The position numbers were made by a program, and so were the translations under genes. Shown piece after piece: positions 22,081 through 33,867 of a stretch of DNA of 64,000 bases. Location: NCBI RefSeq assembly GCF_047948215.1, contig NC_134464.1:35525020-35589019 (forward strand), given 5' to 3'. The notes beneath the pieces are model-generated. The model saw only the letters and a program-made list of their open reading frames with translations. It searched no databases and was not told the origin of the DNA. The stretch comes from Lycorma delicatula. Its lineage: Eukaryota > Arthropoda > Insecta > Hemiptera > Fulgoridae. Every line of letters begins with the position of its first letter. Positions within the stretch are counted from its first letter, which is position 1.

Positions 22081-23310
22081 TTATTATTAATTTATTTTTA
22101 AAATGTACTTCTTCATTTCAAAGTACCTTAACTTAGAAAAAAAATATAGGTTTTCGACATTAGCTGATATTTAGCGTTCTCCGTACCTCGTTCATTTTAA
22201 TTTTTTTCTTATTTTTTGTCAGTAACTTTCTTTTTTTTCGAACGGGTAGGTTTCTTTATATACTTATTTATATTTTTAATTAAAGTTCAATAAAAAAATT
22301 AATCAAATAAAAAAAATAATAGGTTATAATTAATTTTTAGTCGTTAATTGATTTATCTTCACCGATTTCAAAAAATCTAAATTTAAAGAACTTTATCTTA
22401 CTTTCTTGTCGCTTTTTTTTATGATAATTAAAATGTTTTAAATATTTGTTATATTAATGTAGTTGGAAGTCATTTTTCTATTTACAATTTTTTTTTTTTA
22501 AGTGAAAAAAATACGAAATTAAGAAACATTTAATTATTTGGCTTTAAATGTGTTTTAAAAAAGAACATATGTAAAATTAACAATGTTAAGAACATTGGAA
22601 AAAGATTATTTTTTTATAAATTGAGATAGTATATTTTTTATTTGTACATTTTTTTGTAATTTATTTATTTTTTTAAAGAAGTCTTATTTATTGTTTCCTT
22701 TCCAATTACAAAGATAATTTTTAAGGTAAAAATTGGCGAATTGGTTATCGTATTATAGTTTATATTTACCTTAAAATGATACAGTTATAGCTCATTATGT
22801 ACCATACTCATAATGATTTACAATTGTTGAATTGGTATAATATATAACACTTATTATAATAATTAAAAACTCTCCAGCTGAATAAATTGAGAGATCATTA
22901 AGCATAGAAATATAAATTAAATTTAAATTACTTATTAAAATGTATTCAACATTCCATTATTGTTAGTTACACAAAAAATATTACTAATAAATTTCAATTA
23001 AAAGGCCGATTCAAGATTATAATTATATATGTATTTAAAAGTATATTAGTCATTAAAATATTGTACCTGAATACGTAATTTTAAAAAATAATTTGAAATA
23101 TAAAAAAAAGAATTATAAAATTTATTTATTGAATACATATGTACAGGTACAGGTAAAAGTAAAATTACAATACAAATAGAGTAAAAGGAACAATCAGAGC
23201 AGAGCAAATTATAAAAATATAAAACAAGAATTATAATTTAATAAATGATACAGAAGGGAAAACAATGTAAGAGGAAGTTATCTACGACGCAGGTTAATTA
23301 AAGGTTACGG
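22081..23310. other. AT-rich spacer
   Basis: No gene, repeat boundary or RNA was recognised in about 1.2 kb of sequence with many homopolymer runs. Confidence 0.5.
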
Positions 23311-23327
23311 ATTTGAATAATACATAC

Positions 23328-23868
23328 GGCCTGACGTCTGTTCGTACGTATGTATGTATATAACTCAAAAACGATTAGCCCGTAGGATGTTGAAATTTTG
23401 GATTTAGTAGTGTTCTAACATCTAGTTGTGCACCTCCCCTTTTAATTGCAATCGACTGAACCAAAAGTGTCTAAAAAAGCCAAAATCCAAAAGATTTGAA
23501 TTTTGGATGTTCTCTTAACTGCAGTAATAAGTCCTCATTGAGAGATTTTCAGCGGTATATCATAAGTGGTACTTATTTTCATTGGTCCCAGAGTTAAAAC
23601 CAAATGAAATTTTAACCAATGAAATATTTGGATCTTACAAGGCACATCGGTTGGAATCAGACTTCATCTCCATTTTTTTTTTAACTTAAATTTGTTGATT
23701 TATTAATAATTATTATTAATTCCATAACAAAAAAAAAAAAAAATCAGAAGTTTTTAATGAAATAAAATTATTATGTACTTTTCATTTAAAAAAAAAAAAA
23801 ACGTGTATATGTAATTTAATAAGCGTACAAGTAAAATTCCATGTGTGGTGTCCACATCAGATTTGGTG
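23328..23868 (-). mobile_element. Repeat A copy, inverted, one end missing
   Basis: The match starts at GGCCTGACGTCTG, so the terminal ACTTCC tip and its adjacent about 80 bp are absent on this side. It runs to GTGTCCACATCAGATTTGG. The landmark GCACCTCCCCTTTTAATTGC is present. Confidence 0.65.
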
Positions 23869-24104
23869 AAACATATGATTATTCATTTTGGTGATTGTTA
23901 CAACATAATAATTTTAAAAAAAAAACATAGTACTAGATATAAGACTTACGTTTATTTAAACAGTAATAAAGGGAGTTTTACTCTATCCTAATATTTTAGG
24001 TAAGATTATTTGATGTTAATAAAAACTAATATTTTAGCAGTTGTGTAACTGGAGGATAGTATCCCACTTTCAAATGAATTCAAATTCACTTTCAAGTGAA
24101 ATTC

Positions 24105-24175
24105 AGTAAAAATGTGTATGTTATTTAATAGGCGTACAAGGAAGTTATGTGGTGTCCACATCAGATTTTTTTTTG
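24105..24175 (-). mobile_element. Repeat A end fragment
   Basis: AATAGGCGTACAAGGAAGTT followed by GTCCACATCAGATTTTTTTT is only the left tip of the family, about 240 bp beyond the previous copy. A second small insertion or a leftover of the same one. Confidence 0.6.
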
Positions 24176-25480
24176 ATTTTATAGATGAATATACTAAAAC
24201 GTAATATATTATACAATTTATACAAAGGATTTCAAATTTAAAGTAATGTTCTACGGTATATTAAAGAAACTTCCATATTTTTTTTTTTTTACAATTTTTA
24301 TACACTTATATCACTTTAATATACAATTTATATAAACTTTTCTTTTTTATCAATTTATATCGTAAAGCTATTAATAGTCTGAACTTCAGTCATTATAAGG
24401 AAACATATTAGTTTTTTTTTCATTTTCATACAGTTACTTCCGGGTAACTTAAGTTTATGATTTTAACTTCCGGAAGGTAGTTTTAACGATAAAAGAAGAC
24501 TTAAGTTGTTCTGAATTGATGCGGTGATAGAAGTTCATAGCAATCTTTCTAGTTAATTATACCAGTTAAACATTATCGTGTCCACTGTTTTATATATCGT
24601 AAAGTAGATTGAAGAAGTGGTACGAGTGTGGGAGAAAGAAAGAGATTGTCGATAGTGCTCGCGCGCGCGCGCGCTCACACGTAGATTAGTTTTTATTCGT
24701 ATTTAGATATACCTACAGTATTTCAACCACTTCATAAAATGCGGCTTAATAATATTGTTCTAATGTATTATCTAAAATATGCCCTTTCATTTTTCCCTTC
24801 TCCAAAGTTTCAATCATTGTATTAAATGAGTACCCAGCCATGTATGATAACATAAAACAAACTGGCGTTATTAAGTTTTATTGTTTTGAAAGTAACTCAA
24901 TATTATTTTATATCTATTTATGGAATTACATTATATGAATTTTTAAATTTCTTTGATTGATTTCACATATGCTTTCTAGATTTTATATGTATATATTTTT
25001 TATTAATAATTCCAATAACTGTTGTTATTGGAATTACTGTTATATAATTCCAATAACTGCTATTAAATCAGTTAATTATATTACTGTACCTTTTAACAGG
25101 AATGAAGTGATATAATATTATTAGAAAGATTTGGAAAATATTCCCTAAACACAATTTCATTTGTAAAAAGAAATGCGTAAAAGGAAAATCAATTATCATT
25201 GAAATCATCAGTGAAAATCATTTGTAAAAGGAAAATCAATATCGTTTTAAGCTATTTCATCGAATAAACTATTTTTCGTTATGCAGATTCCCGATATTTC
25301 TTTCTTCTTTGTTACTTTTTTAAGGTTAGTCTCCTCTTATTTTTTAGGTTATGTTTAGGTAATATACAGATCTCCCAAGACGGAAAGAAAAACCTTGGAC
25401 TTGTACTACTGGTGAAAATAATGAAAAACATTCATACATACATAGGTCTGGAAATGACAACAAATTCAGCTTTCTTTCTT
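24176..25480. other. AT-rich spacer with a (CG)n tract and a tandem/inverted AATTCCAATAAC motif
   Basis: CGCGCGCGCGCGCG sits at 24659-24674. At 25008-25035 AATTCCAATAAC is inverted exactly across a 4-base loop, and a third direct copy follows at about 25047. No gene was seen. Confidence 0.5.
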
Positions 25481-25762
25481 TTTCCTGTTTAGCTTCCGGG
25501 AATTACCGTTCAGGTATTACTTCAGAGGATGAATGAGGATGATACGTATGAGTGAAGTGTAGTCTTGTACAATTTCAATTCGACCATTCCTGTAATGTGT
25601 GATTAATTGAATCCCAACCACAAAAGAACACCGGTTACCACTATCTAGTATTCAAATCCGTGTAAAAATAACGGACTTACTAGGACTTGAATGCTGGAAC
25701 TTTCTACTTCTAAGTCAGCTGATTTGAGAAGACGCGTTCACCACTGGACCAACCCGGTGGTT
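25481..25762 (-). repeat. tRNA-derived SINE 1 with 15-bp target-site duplication
   Basis: On the minus strand it opens with CCGGGTTGGTCCAGTGGTGAA (box A), then a box-B-like segment with AAGTCCTAGTAAG, a body with ACCGGTGTTCTTTTGTGG and a tail ending GCTAAACAGG. Flanks AACAAATTCAGCTTT (25459-25473) and AACAAATTCAACTTT (25763-25777) differ at one base, a target-site duplication as left by LINE-driven retroposition. Confidence 0.8.
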
Positions 25763-26119
25763 AACAAATTCAACTTTGACAACAGATTCAAAGAAGTACA
25801 TAAAATTTTTTTAAATATTTCTTAAGTAACATACATTTCAAGATTTTTACGTAATTTCTTCGTTTTACCTTTATAAATTTATGAATATAAATAGCTAAAA
25901 CAGTGTTTTTATAAATTTTGTATTTCTTTTAATATTATTATCAGTAAATAGCGTTTTCGTTTTTGCAAAGAATGTTAAGTACAGAAAGAATAATACGATT
26001 TTCTCTCTAATTTTCGTCTGCTTTATTTGAATAAAAAAACAATTTTTAAAGTACTTATTTACTTTTTATTGGCTCCATTTACATTGATTTTCTCAGAATT
26101 AGTTGTTTACAAGTTTTGT

Positions 26120-26456
26120 TACTAAATCTTCCGAATTTATTAGATATTTAACAAAGCTGTTGTACTACAAATCTAAAAAAACTTGTTTTTCGATACTGAA
26201 TTTTTTGTATTACATCTGATATTTTAAAAACTACTGGAATTACAATTCTATGACCTGCTTTATCTTATTTTCCAGCCCAAATTACATAAGAAACCAGTAA
26301 CTTTACTCCTTAATTTGGGTCACAAAAATTACAGTACGGCTTCTTTTTATTAGAACAGCTGAAATTCGGGCAAAATCTTTCGCTAGCCGTAACTAAAAAA
26401 CAAAGCGTTACCAGACAGACCATCAGCGAACATGTCTTTCTTCGTGGGACACTCTG
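26120..26456 (+). mobile_element. Repeat B-related right-half fragment
   Basis: It contains ATTTAACAAAGCTGTTGTAC, AATCTTTCGCTAGCCGTAAC and an end GGGACACTCTG followed by TA, as in the copy ending at 58040. The left half is absent or unrecognisable. Confidence 0.5.
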
Positions 26457-26739
26457 TATTATAAATGTAATAGAAGTTTTCTCTCCGGCGATAACTTTGC
26501 CATAGATTGCACAGTTATATAAAATAAAAATTTCTATTAGTCTTATACTTTTGAAAGAAATATAAGCGAAAATTTATCTGAAAATCCGCGAGAAATCAAG
26601 TGTGATTTGGTTGCCAGTATAAAAATACTCCTTCATATTAGTAAACTGTATAAAATAAAAGAAGATATAATCGTATGATGAATTACGCTGAAGTAGTAGT
26701 AAAAAAATTACGCTGAAGTTTTTAAGTAGTAAAACCGTT

Positions 26740-27190
26740 CGGGAAGTTCTCAGCTTGTAAAGAAAACAAAATTTTCCAAATGTTTATTTTTTTTTTTCAA
26801 CAATATCGCCTTGCATTTTTATACATTTAGACCAAAGACTATCCAACTTTTTAATGTCCTCAGTATAATGCAATCGTCCAACTTTGCATAATAATCGGTT
26901 GCCTCAGCTATGACCTCATCATTTGACGTGTGAATCTTCGCCCAGAAAATCATTTCTTCCGGCTTGGGAAGAGCACTGGAAGCTAAATTCTGCTAATGTG
27001 GCGTATATGGTAGCGCTTCAAGCCGTAAGTCATGAAGTTTTTCATCAACAATCGGAGACGTTTATATAGAGGAGAATTATCGTGTAAAAGATTTTTTTTT
27101 CTTTTAGACCAGATGTGAAGGTTTAGCGCCTTTAAATCTTCCGGTGAAGCATAATTCTCCCGATCATACGTTTTTCCAGATGAAGCACCG
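26740..27190 (-). pseudogene. Mariner (irritans-like) transposase fossil, C-terminal half
   Basis: Minus-strand translation gives LLHHDNAP-type sequence near 27080 (the second catalytic Asp block HxDNAPxH), then, after lost sequence, GRRFTRQMM and SNDEVIAEATDYYAKLDDC (about 26858-26925), the usual C-terminal EVIxExxxYFxxL region, and a final KCIxxxGDYVE-like stretch. There are stops and frameshifts. The N-terminal half is missing; the break falls near a poly-A run at 27199. Confidence 0.65.
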
Positions 27191-27425
27191 CAGCACCAAA
27201 AAAAAAAAAAAAAAAACTATAGCCGTGACTTTTCTGCATATGGAATCATTATCGCTTTCTTTGGGACACTTTTACACGCTCTCAATCACTGTTTGGTCAC
27301 TAGCGTGTAATGATGAATCTGTGTTTTATCTACGTTCTATGTTTTCTGTTTTTATATTTCTGTGTTTTATCTACTGTTATAAAATGTCAAAAACACTCTG
27401 CGGAATTACGTTTAAATAATTCTAA

Positions 27426-28050
27426 ATTTCGGTTTTCAGATTTCAACGGAAATATCCATTTTTGAACATCCTTGAATCCATTATGACTAGTTTCGGCGTG
27501 ACGTCTGTACGTATCTCGCTCGCATAACTTAAAAACGATTAACCGTAGGATATTGAAATTTTGGATTTAGTACTGTTGTAACATCTAGTTGTGCACCTCC
27601 CCTTTTGGTTGCAATTGATTGAAACAAAAGTGTCCTAAAAAGCTCAAAATCCAAAATGTTATGGATTTTTCTTAAATGTAGTAATAAGCCCTCATTGAGA
27701 GCTTTTCAGCGGTATATCATAAATGATACTTATTTTTATTGGTTCCAGAGTTATAACCAAATAAAATGTTAATTAATGAAATATTTGGATTTTACAAGGA
27801 TAAGCATGTCGGTTCGAATCAGACTTCATGTCCTCTTTTTTTAATTTTAAATATATTGACTTATTAATAATTATTAACCTCTGATTGTAAACAAATTTTA
27901 CAATATATAATAATTCAATAATAATTATAATAAAAAAACAATGAAAAAATGAAAGTCATCGGTTAAATAAAATTGTATGTACTTTTAAAAGTGTGTATAT
28001 GTAATTTAATCGGCGTACAAGGAAGTCACGTGGTGTCCACATAAATTTTT
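27426..28050 (-). mobile_element. Repeat A copy, inverted
   Basis: It runs from GATTTCAACGGAAATATCC through ACTAGTTTCGGCGTGACGTC to GGCGTACAAGGAAGTC and GTGTCCACAT. Only the outer right tip is lost. Confidence 0.7.
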
Positions 28051-28600
28051 ATATTTTATCTTGAAAATTAGTAAACAACGATTTAAATTTACTGTTAGAA
28101 TTCTTATTCTTTTGAATAAAATATAAGCAAAAATTTATTTGAAGATCAGTGGGAATTCGATTGAGATTGGTCGAGAATGTGAAATACTCCTTCATAATTA
28201 AATCTGTCATTTCTGTAAAATAACTGGGTAAGTCAAATATTAAGTACGAGTTACGATGTATTCTTAATATTTTCTGTTTTGTGCAAAAAGTTTGTAAATA
28301 TTATTTTATGCAACCCGAAATATTGTTTGTGATTCAATTTTACCTTTAAGCATTTCTCTTTGTCATGCTGGGAAAAATCCCGTATGTAGTATTACCTCCT
28401 GCTCACCGTTCGTACCGTAGTCAACCGGAATAAAACTGAACGTATCTAGATGGCACGTGTTATCTTCTACATAGTTCAGACCCTTGACTTACATACCTTG
28501 CTGCTGGATCATTCTTATGAATTGACAGTTATATATTTTATCGTGAAAGTTATTTTTAATTATTGACAGGATAGAAGTAGGAAGTGTTTCAGATTCTTCT
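28051..28600. other. AT-rich spacer
   Basis: No gene. A moderately GC-richer part at 28370-28510 has no recognisable motif. Confidence 0.4.
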
Positions 28601-28604
28601 AGGT

Positions 28605-28890
28605 GCCTATCGGGCTGGTCTAGTGGTGAACTTGTCACCAAAAATCAGCTGATTTCGAAGTCGAGAGTTCTAAGGTTCAAATCCTAGTAAAGACAGTTAT
28701 TTTTATACGGATTTGAATACTAGATTATGGATACCGGTGTTCTTTGGTGGTTGTGTTTCAATTAACCATACATCTAAGGAACGGTCGACCTGACACTGTA
28801 CAAGACTACACTTCATTTAAATTCATACATGTCATCCTCTGAAGTAATACCTTACGGTGGTTCCGGATGCTAAACAGAAAAAGTGAGAAA
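28605..28890 (+). repeat. tRNA-derived SINE 1 copy
   Basis: Box A in CTGGTCTAGTGGTGAAC (from about 28615) and box B GGTTCAAATCC (28674-28684), then the body landmark ACCGGTGTTCTTTGGTGG and the tail GATGCTAAACAGAAAAAG. It is the same family as 25481-25762 in the opposite orientation. I could not find a convincing target-site duplication. Confidence 0.75.
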
Positions 28891-28904
28891 GAAATCTTTT
28901 TAGA

Positions 28905-29290
28905 TGATTTTTTTGTAGTGCAAGAAGGGTGGTTTCTGTGGGAGTGTTGGTTGTTTACATCATTCTCCCGGCACAATTTCTTTGAGCCATTACGGTGCTA
29001 GAACCGAGACTGGTCTGGATGAAATGCATCTGATGGGTTCCCTAGTTCTTGTAATTATACAATATTTATGTGTTAAGTGGTGTATGGAGTTGTCCGATAG
29101 CAGGCAGCTGCCTGCTACCTGCTATCGTACCTACTGTCTGATAGGTTTTGGTCGGGTTGGTTTTTGGAGCTTATGGATTTTCAAGATCTCGGCCTGATTA
29201 TCATCCTCTCGGGAGCTATTGAAGTATAAGAAAAATATTTCTTCAAAATGAAGGGTCCGTCCAGCTAACCAGGGATATTTGTCTCACAGT
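28905..29290. other. GC-richer unassigned stretch with a palindrome
   Basis: This segment has more G and C than its flanks and carries CGATAGCAGG/CCTGCTATCG arms (29095-29104 and 29118-29127) around a central CAGGCAGCTGCCTG palindrome. A 71-codon ORF from 28982 has no motif. It may be part of a mobile element. Confidence 0.35.
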
Positions 29291-30083
29291 TCCTTTAACA
29301 TAACCTAGCTTAATTTTCTTTGTTCAAAACATTCAAATACACAAGGCACATTCAATACACTCTTGTGTATTCTTTAAAAAATATTAAAAAAGTTAACTTC
29401 CCAGTTTCATAAATAATTTCTGAATTTGATCTCAATAATATTTCTTACTGCCGAGATATTTATCTATGCTTGTAAATTGCGTAAATAAATATCTAAGGAC
29501 GATATTATGGAAAATAATTCCTTTACGAGTTCTTAAATTTTCTTCATCTTATATTAACATTTTTTCCGTGAAAGGAAAATGTGTGTAGTGTACTTTCTAT
29601 ATAAATAACATTTCTACCGGTAGTTTTGAATTAAAGTAATTTTTTAAGAAATTAAAAATTTTGGTAAATCATTTGTTTTTTTTTTAACAAAAAAGACGAA
29701 ATTACTGTTGGTTGAACCTACAGTGATGTGGCTACAACTAACATCAATGACTGTTGATGACGCTATATGTACTTTAATATGTTACGAATACGACCTACAA
29801 CGTGATTTTTTTTTTATTCAATTGTAACCACTACTGTTAGGTGGGGAGACGGATTTCCGCTAATGATATATGATTAGAAAGTAGATTACTTTTAAATTGC
29901 CGTTGACCAATTTAATTTTAATAAGTAAACCCGCTTCATGTTTAATTATTTAATTAATTATTATCATTGACAAGAAAATTACTGTTACAATGAATTTTTT
30001 CCGAAGTCATTTTCATTACAAATTATGTTTATACTTATAATCACAATTATGATTATAAAAAACGTAATGTGGTTGTATAATAC
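29291..30083. other. AT-rich spacer
   Basis: Nothing recognised. Confidence 0.4.
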
Positions 30084-30169
30084 CGGATGTTAACAAAATT
30101 AATGCAAGATTTTAATTTTGCGCTATTTTCCTGCTGGATTAGTAGCGTACTGCTAGGTCACATCGCATA

Positions 30170-31370
30170 TTATAATAAACACGATTCGGTTAGTCAGTAC
30201 GGGACGCTACACAACGGAGGAGCGAGTGTAGATCGTTAAAATTCATTACAAGTATGGAGAATGTTTCGGTGAGATTGTGTGGTATTTTTGTGTGTGGTAA
30301 TTATGAGGTATTTTTGGTTAGAGAAAAGCCCCATATGAAGAAAGGGTAGTTAAAAAATATAAAAAAAACCGGTTCGGTTTGAGACATAATAAAACAGACC
30401 GATCTCTTACTGGTAGTTGATCCGAAATCAAGAGCGAAGAAGTGTCCAGTAACCTCATTTAAAAAAAGCACAGTGTAGCGGATTTTAAAAAGAAGTCCAA
30501 GATTCAGCTAACTTAGAAACTGATTATTTGACACTTCGGGCGTCCGTTGTTTGAGTGCTCGGGAATCAACAAGTGGGAGGCGATTTTGCTAAGAAAATCA
30601 TCCTTAGTAAGGTAGAGTATTTTCTTCGTTCTGGGTATATATCAAAAACAAAATTATAAATTGTTTGAGACGTAGAAGAACAGCGCATGCATACCTAACT
30701 AGTTAGAGTTTGGTGAAAATTTCATACAAGTGGAGTGATTGAGCCGTTCTTTTTTGAAAATTTTGCCGAAAACGTAAGGATTGTCAATGGTGAACGTAAT
30801 CTTGAGATGATATTGGAGTAATTTTAATTATATTACGGCTTAATTTCGACGGTATGATTTTGAATGACATATGTGGTTTCGACAAGTGAAACAATTTACT
30901 TATTGTAGAGTTAATTTTTTTATGGATTCATCTTGCGTAGCAGTGAAATTGAACAGTTATCAAAATCACGTCGGCCTGCGTTGCGCGAGTGGTAGCGTCT
31001 GGGCCTTTCATTCGGAGGTCCCGAATTTGAATCCCGGCCAGGCATGGCATTTTCACATACGCTACAGATCATTCATCTCATCCTCTGAAGCAATGCCTAA
31101 CGTTAGATCCGGAGGTTAAACAAAAAAGTCATCAAAATCATGCTACCTTATTTCGTGCGATTTTTTCTTCTGGGGATTTATTAAATCCAAAATTTATGCT
31201 AAATTAAGAATGATTCCTAAATTGAAAACAGAAATTCGAAGAATTATCGATGGCATTATGCTGCAGTTATGGCAAAAACTGTTCCAGAATTTTGTGAAAA
31301 TAATTCAAAGTGTCAAATGCGTTTTGGAGGACATTTATCAGACATCCTATTATACATTTCATGGTAATCT
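30170..31370 (+). pseudogene. Mariner-like transposase fossil interrupted by a SINE
   Basis: Blocks in broken frames: TTEERV..IVKIHYKYGE (about 30200-30260), the first HTH; DFAKKIILSKVEYFLRSGYI (about 30575-30640), a decayed FxxKIxxSDEAxFxLxGYV block; VRVWWKFHTSGVIEPFFFENF (about 30705-30765), the VTVWCGxxxxGxIGPxFFE block; CDFFFWGFIKSKIYAKLR (about 31156-31210), the DFFLWGxxK block. The SINE at 30969-31130 falls just before the last block. Inactive. Confidence 0.75.
30959..31140 (+). repeat. tRNA-derived SINE 2, nested, with perfect 10-bp target-site duplication
   Basis: The insert starts with GTCGGCCTGCGTTGCGCGAG followed by TGGTAGCGTC (box A) and TTTGAATCCCGGCC (box B region) and ends GGAGGTTAAACAAAAAAGTC. 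ATCAAAATCA at 30959-30968 is repeated exactly at 31131-31140. Removing the insert plus one copy leaves an uninterrupted transposase frame across the junction, which confirms that the SINE entered the mariner. Its tRNA head differs from SINE 1, while the 3' tail (TCATCCTCTGAAG, GGAGGTTAAAC) is shared. Confidence 0.85.
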
Positions 31371-31559
31371 TTAATTGTTAATTTTCGAAATAATGTTATA
31401 AATTTGACAACTAATAAAAAAATAGAGTAATTTTTCTGAATTTATTACTGCGTTTATTTTTGACACCTATATTGATACTTGTTATAAAAATGTTTCTTGT
31501 TATTGTAAATAGTAAGGCTAGAAAGTTTGAAAGTGATTTATGCCATTGTTGTTTTTTTC

Positions 31560-31840
31560 TTTTCCGTTTAGTCTCCGGGAATTACTGCTCAGGTATTACT
31601 TCAGAGGATGATATGTTTCAGTGTATATGTAGTGTTGTGTTGTACAGTCTCAGTTCGACCATTCCTGAGATGTGTGGTTAATCGAAACCCAACCACCAAA
31701 GAACACCGGTATCCACGATCTAGTGTTCAAATCCGTATAAAAGTATAACTGCCTTTACTAGGACTTGAACGCTGGAACTTTCGACTTCCAAATCATTTGA
31801 TTTAAGAAGACGCGTTCACCACTAGACTGACCCGGTTGGT
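31560..31840 (-). repeat. tRNA-derived SINE 1 copy with 15-bp target-site duplication
   Basis: Minus-strand SINE 1 with head CCGGGTCAGTCTAGTGGTGA and body ACCGGTGTTCTTTGGTGG. Flanks AAGTGATTTATGCCA (31531-31545) and AAGTGACTTATGCCA (31841-31855) differ at one base. Confidence 0.8.
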
Positions 31841-31949
31841 AAGTGACTTATGCCAGGTGGCAGTAGAAATAAAAATGCGAGTACATATAACAAACAAAAA
31901 AACGCACCATGATTTTTTATTGGGAGATTTTTAAATTTTAATATTTTTG

Positions 31950-31950
<1 letters not shown>

Positions 31951-32042
<92 letters not shown>

Positions 32043-32050
32043 GTGTGTAT
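31951..32050. repeat. Long (TG)n microsatellite
   Basis: A run of TG dinucleotides close to 100 bp, with one TTG interruption at its right end. It abuts Repeat D. Confidence 0.95.
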
Positions 32051-32051
32051 G

Positions 32052-32165
32052 TATCATATATTGCGCCTATGACACTCCCGGTAACGTAAGGATTCCAACG
32101 TAGTCATACTTTTAAATCGGTTCAGCCGTTGAGCTGCTACAGTGGATCTAACATACATACAACAC
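32052..32165 (+). repeat. Repeat D copy 1
   Basis: The landmarks TGACACTC.CGGTAACGTAAGG, GATTCCAACG and AAATCGGTTCAGCCGTTGAG are shared with 32778-32895. Both copies sit right after a dinucleotide run (TG here, TA there). Family identity unknown. Confidence 0.6.
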
Positions 32166-32419
32166 CCTAAATACATTACACTTATTTTTATACAGTCAGA
32201 GTAAATAAAACTGCACATAAATTATCGTAGTATAAACCATAGTGAGTATTTTTTTAAAAATAAATTAAAAATATTCTAATTTTTCAAAGGTCTTAATTTA
32301 TTGTACTAAAAACACCTTTTTTTAATTTTTACAAATTCATAAGATTTTATTTAAGTTTGTAATTATTAAAAGTTTTTTTCCGTAGATTTTATTAAATCAA
32401 TTTTCTGCACATTTTGATG

Positions 32420-32700
32420 ATAAACTTTACGGTTTTGGTAGACATTTAACAAAGTTATTGTACTTCAAAATTCAAAACGTTTTTAGTCACCGAATTTTGT
32501 TTTTTACGTTGAATATCATGAAAACTACGGGAAGTTTAATTTTGAGACCCGTTATGTTCCATTTTCAGGTCAAAAAACAAGAAACATCCAGTTTTACCCC
32601 TAATATATTGAAATTTCACTGGGGGGGGGGGGGAGTGAAATCCGCGCGAAATGTTTAGCTAATCGTAATTCTATAACAAAGCGTTTTCGGACGTATGTTT
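32420..32700 (+). mobile_element. Repeat B-related right-half fragment
   Basis: It holds ATTTAACAAAGTTATTGTAC, TTCCATTTTCAGGTCAAAAA and AATCCGCGCGAAATGTTTAG, which match the right half of Repeat B copies. A run of 13 G at about 32622-32634 is unusual. The left half and the terminal CTCTG tip are missing. Confidence 0.45.
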
Positions 32701-32777
32701 ATATGAAATTTATACTTTATTTCGAGTTCAGAATCACTTTTCAGATTAATTCCCTTTTCCTTTTGAATTACCTGCAT

Positions 32778-32895
32778 ATATATATATAAAACATAGTCTG
32801 TGACACTCTCGGTAACATAAGGATTCCAACGCGGGGTCATACATATAAATCGGTTCAGCCGTTAATCTGCTACGGTGAAAAAAACTTACATACAC
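32778..32895 (+). repeat. Repeat D copy 2
   Basis: Same landmarks as 32052-32165, about 730 bp away in the same orientation, with moderate divergence. A (TA)n stretch precedes it. Confidence 0.6.
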
Positions 32896-33865
32896 CGTAA
32901 ATGCATTGCACTCCTTTTTGGACAGTCTTGTAATAACCTGGAATGTACAGGAAAACATGGAACTCCTTAAAAGCGTCAGTGACAAGACATTCTCTTACCA
33001 GAAAAGTACTCTGAGCATCAATTTATATTATTAATATGTATTCAATCGGTTAAAATCATCCTAATGTTTCATTTTGAACTAAATGTAAAAGCATACGCAA
33101 AACACGTGCGAGCGCACACAGAGCGAGAGAGAGAGAGAAAATCTTTACTTAAAATAATAATAATAATAAAGGTAACAATTTCCATTAAAGTAATTGTGGA
33201 AGAAACCTTTATTTAGATATGGTCACATCAATGTTACAAAATAATTACAATTGCAATTCCTAATACAGGCTAAATCACTCTGAAAAATAAATTACTGCCC
33301 TATAATTTGCTATTTGTTCACAAATCTCATTCATTGCTTATCCTAATTCATTTGCCGATTATTAAATGTTCTTTCTCAAAACTTGTTTAAAAAAGAAAGC
33401 AAGAAATTATCTATTTTGAGTTTTATAATTAAAGTAAGGCAGTCTTAGTAAGGAGAGTGAAGAATATAGTTTCCTCATTATCCGTGTTATTGTTATTTTT
33501 TTCATTTAGTCAAATAAATGATTTTATACCTGCTTGCCTACCCAACCAAAATGCAGATGACCCTTAAAAGCTACTGTTAAAGCCGTAATAGTTACACGTT
33601 GATTCTGCTCCATCACAGAAATTGGATTTTCTTTTTTTTCGGAAAGTCATTTTTCTGATTAATTTGCTCGAGGTAAAAACCATCAACAAAGAAAGGCAGA
33701 ACAAAACCTGAAAAATATTGGGTTCGTTAAATAATATCGTCTGCGTGTCTGCTCCACAATAACCCGCAATCATACTTTGCTGAAAACATGGCAGAATAAT
33801 CGTAAAATTTTCGATGGATATATTTAAACCATTTTACATGCATTCCAGATTTAGCGCCATTTGAC
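32896..33865. other. AT-rich spacer with a (GA)n tract at 33120-33140
   Basis: No coding signal beyond chance ORFs. Confidence 0.4.
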
Positions 33866-33867
33866 AT

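Noticed and set aside
28605..28700. tRNA gene
   Set aside because: Box A and box B are present, but the sequence recurs as a dispersed 280-bp unit with a common tail and target-site duplications, so it is a SINE.
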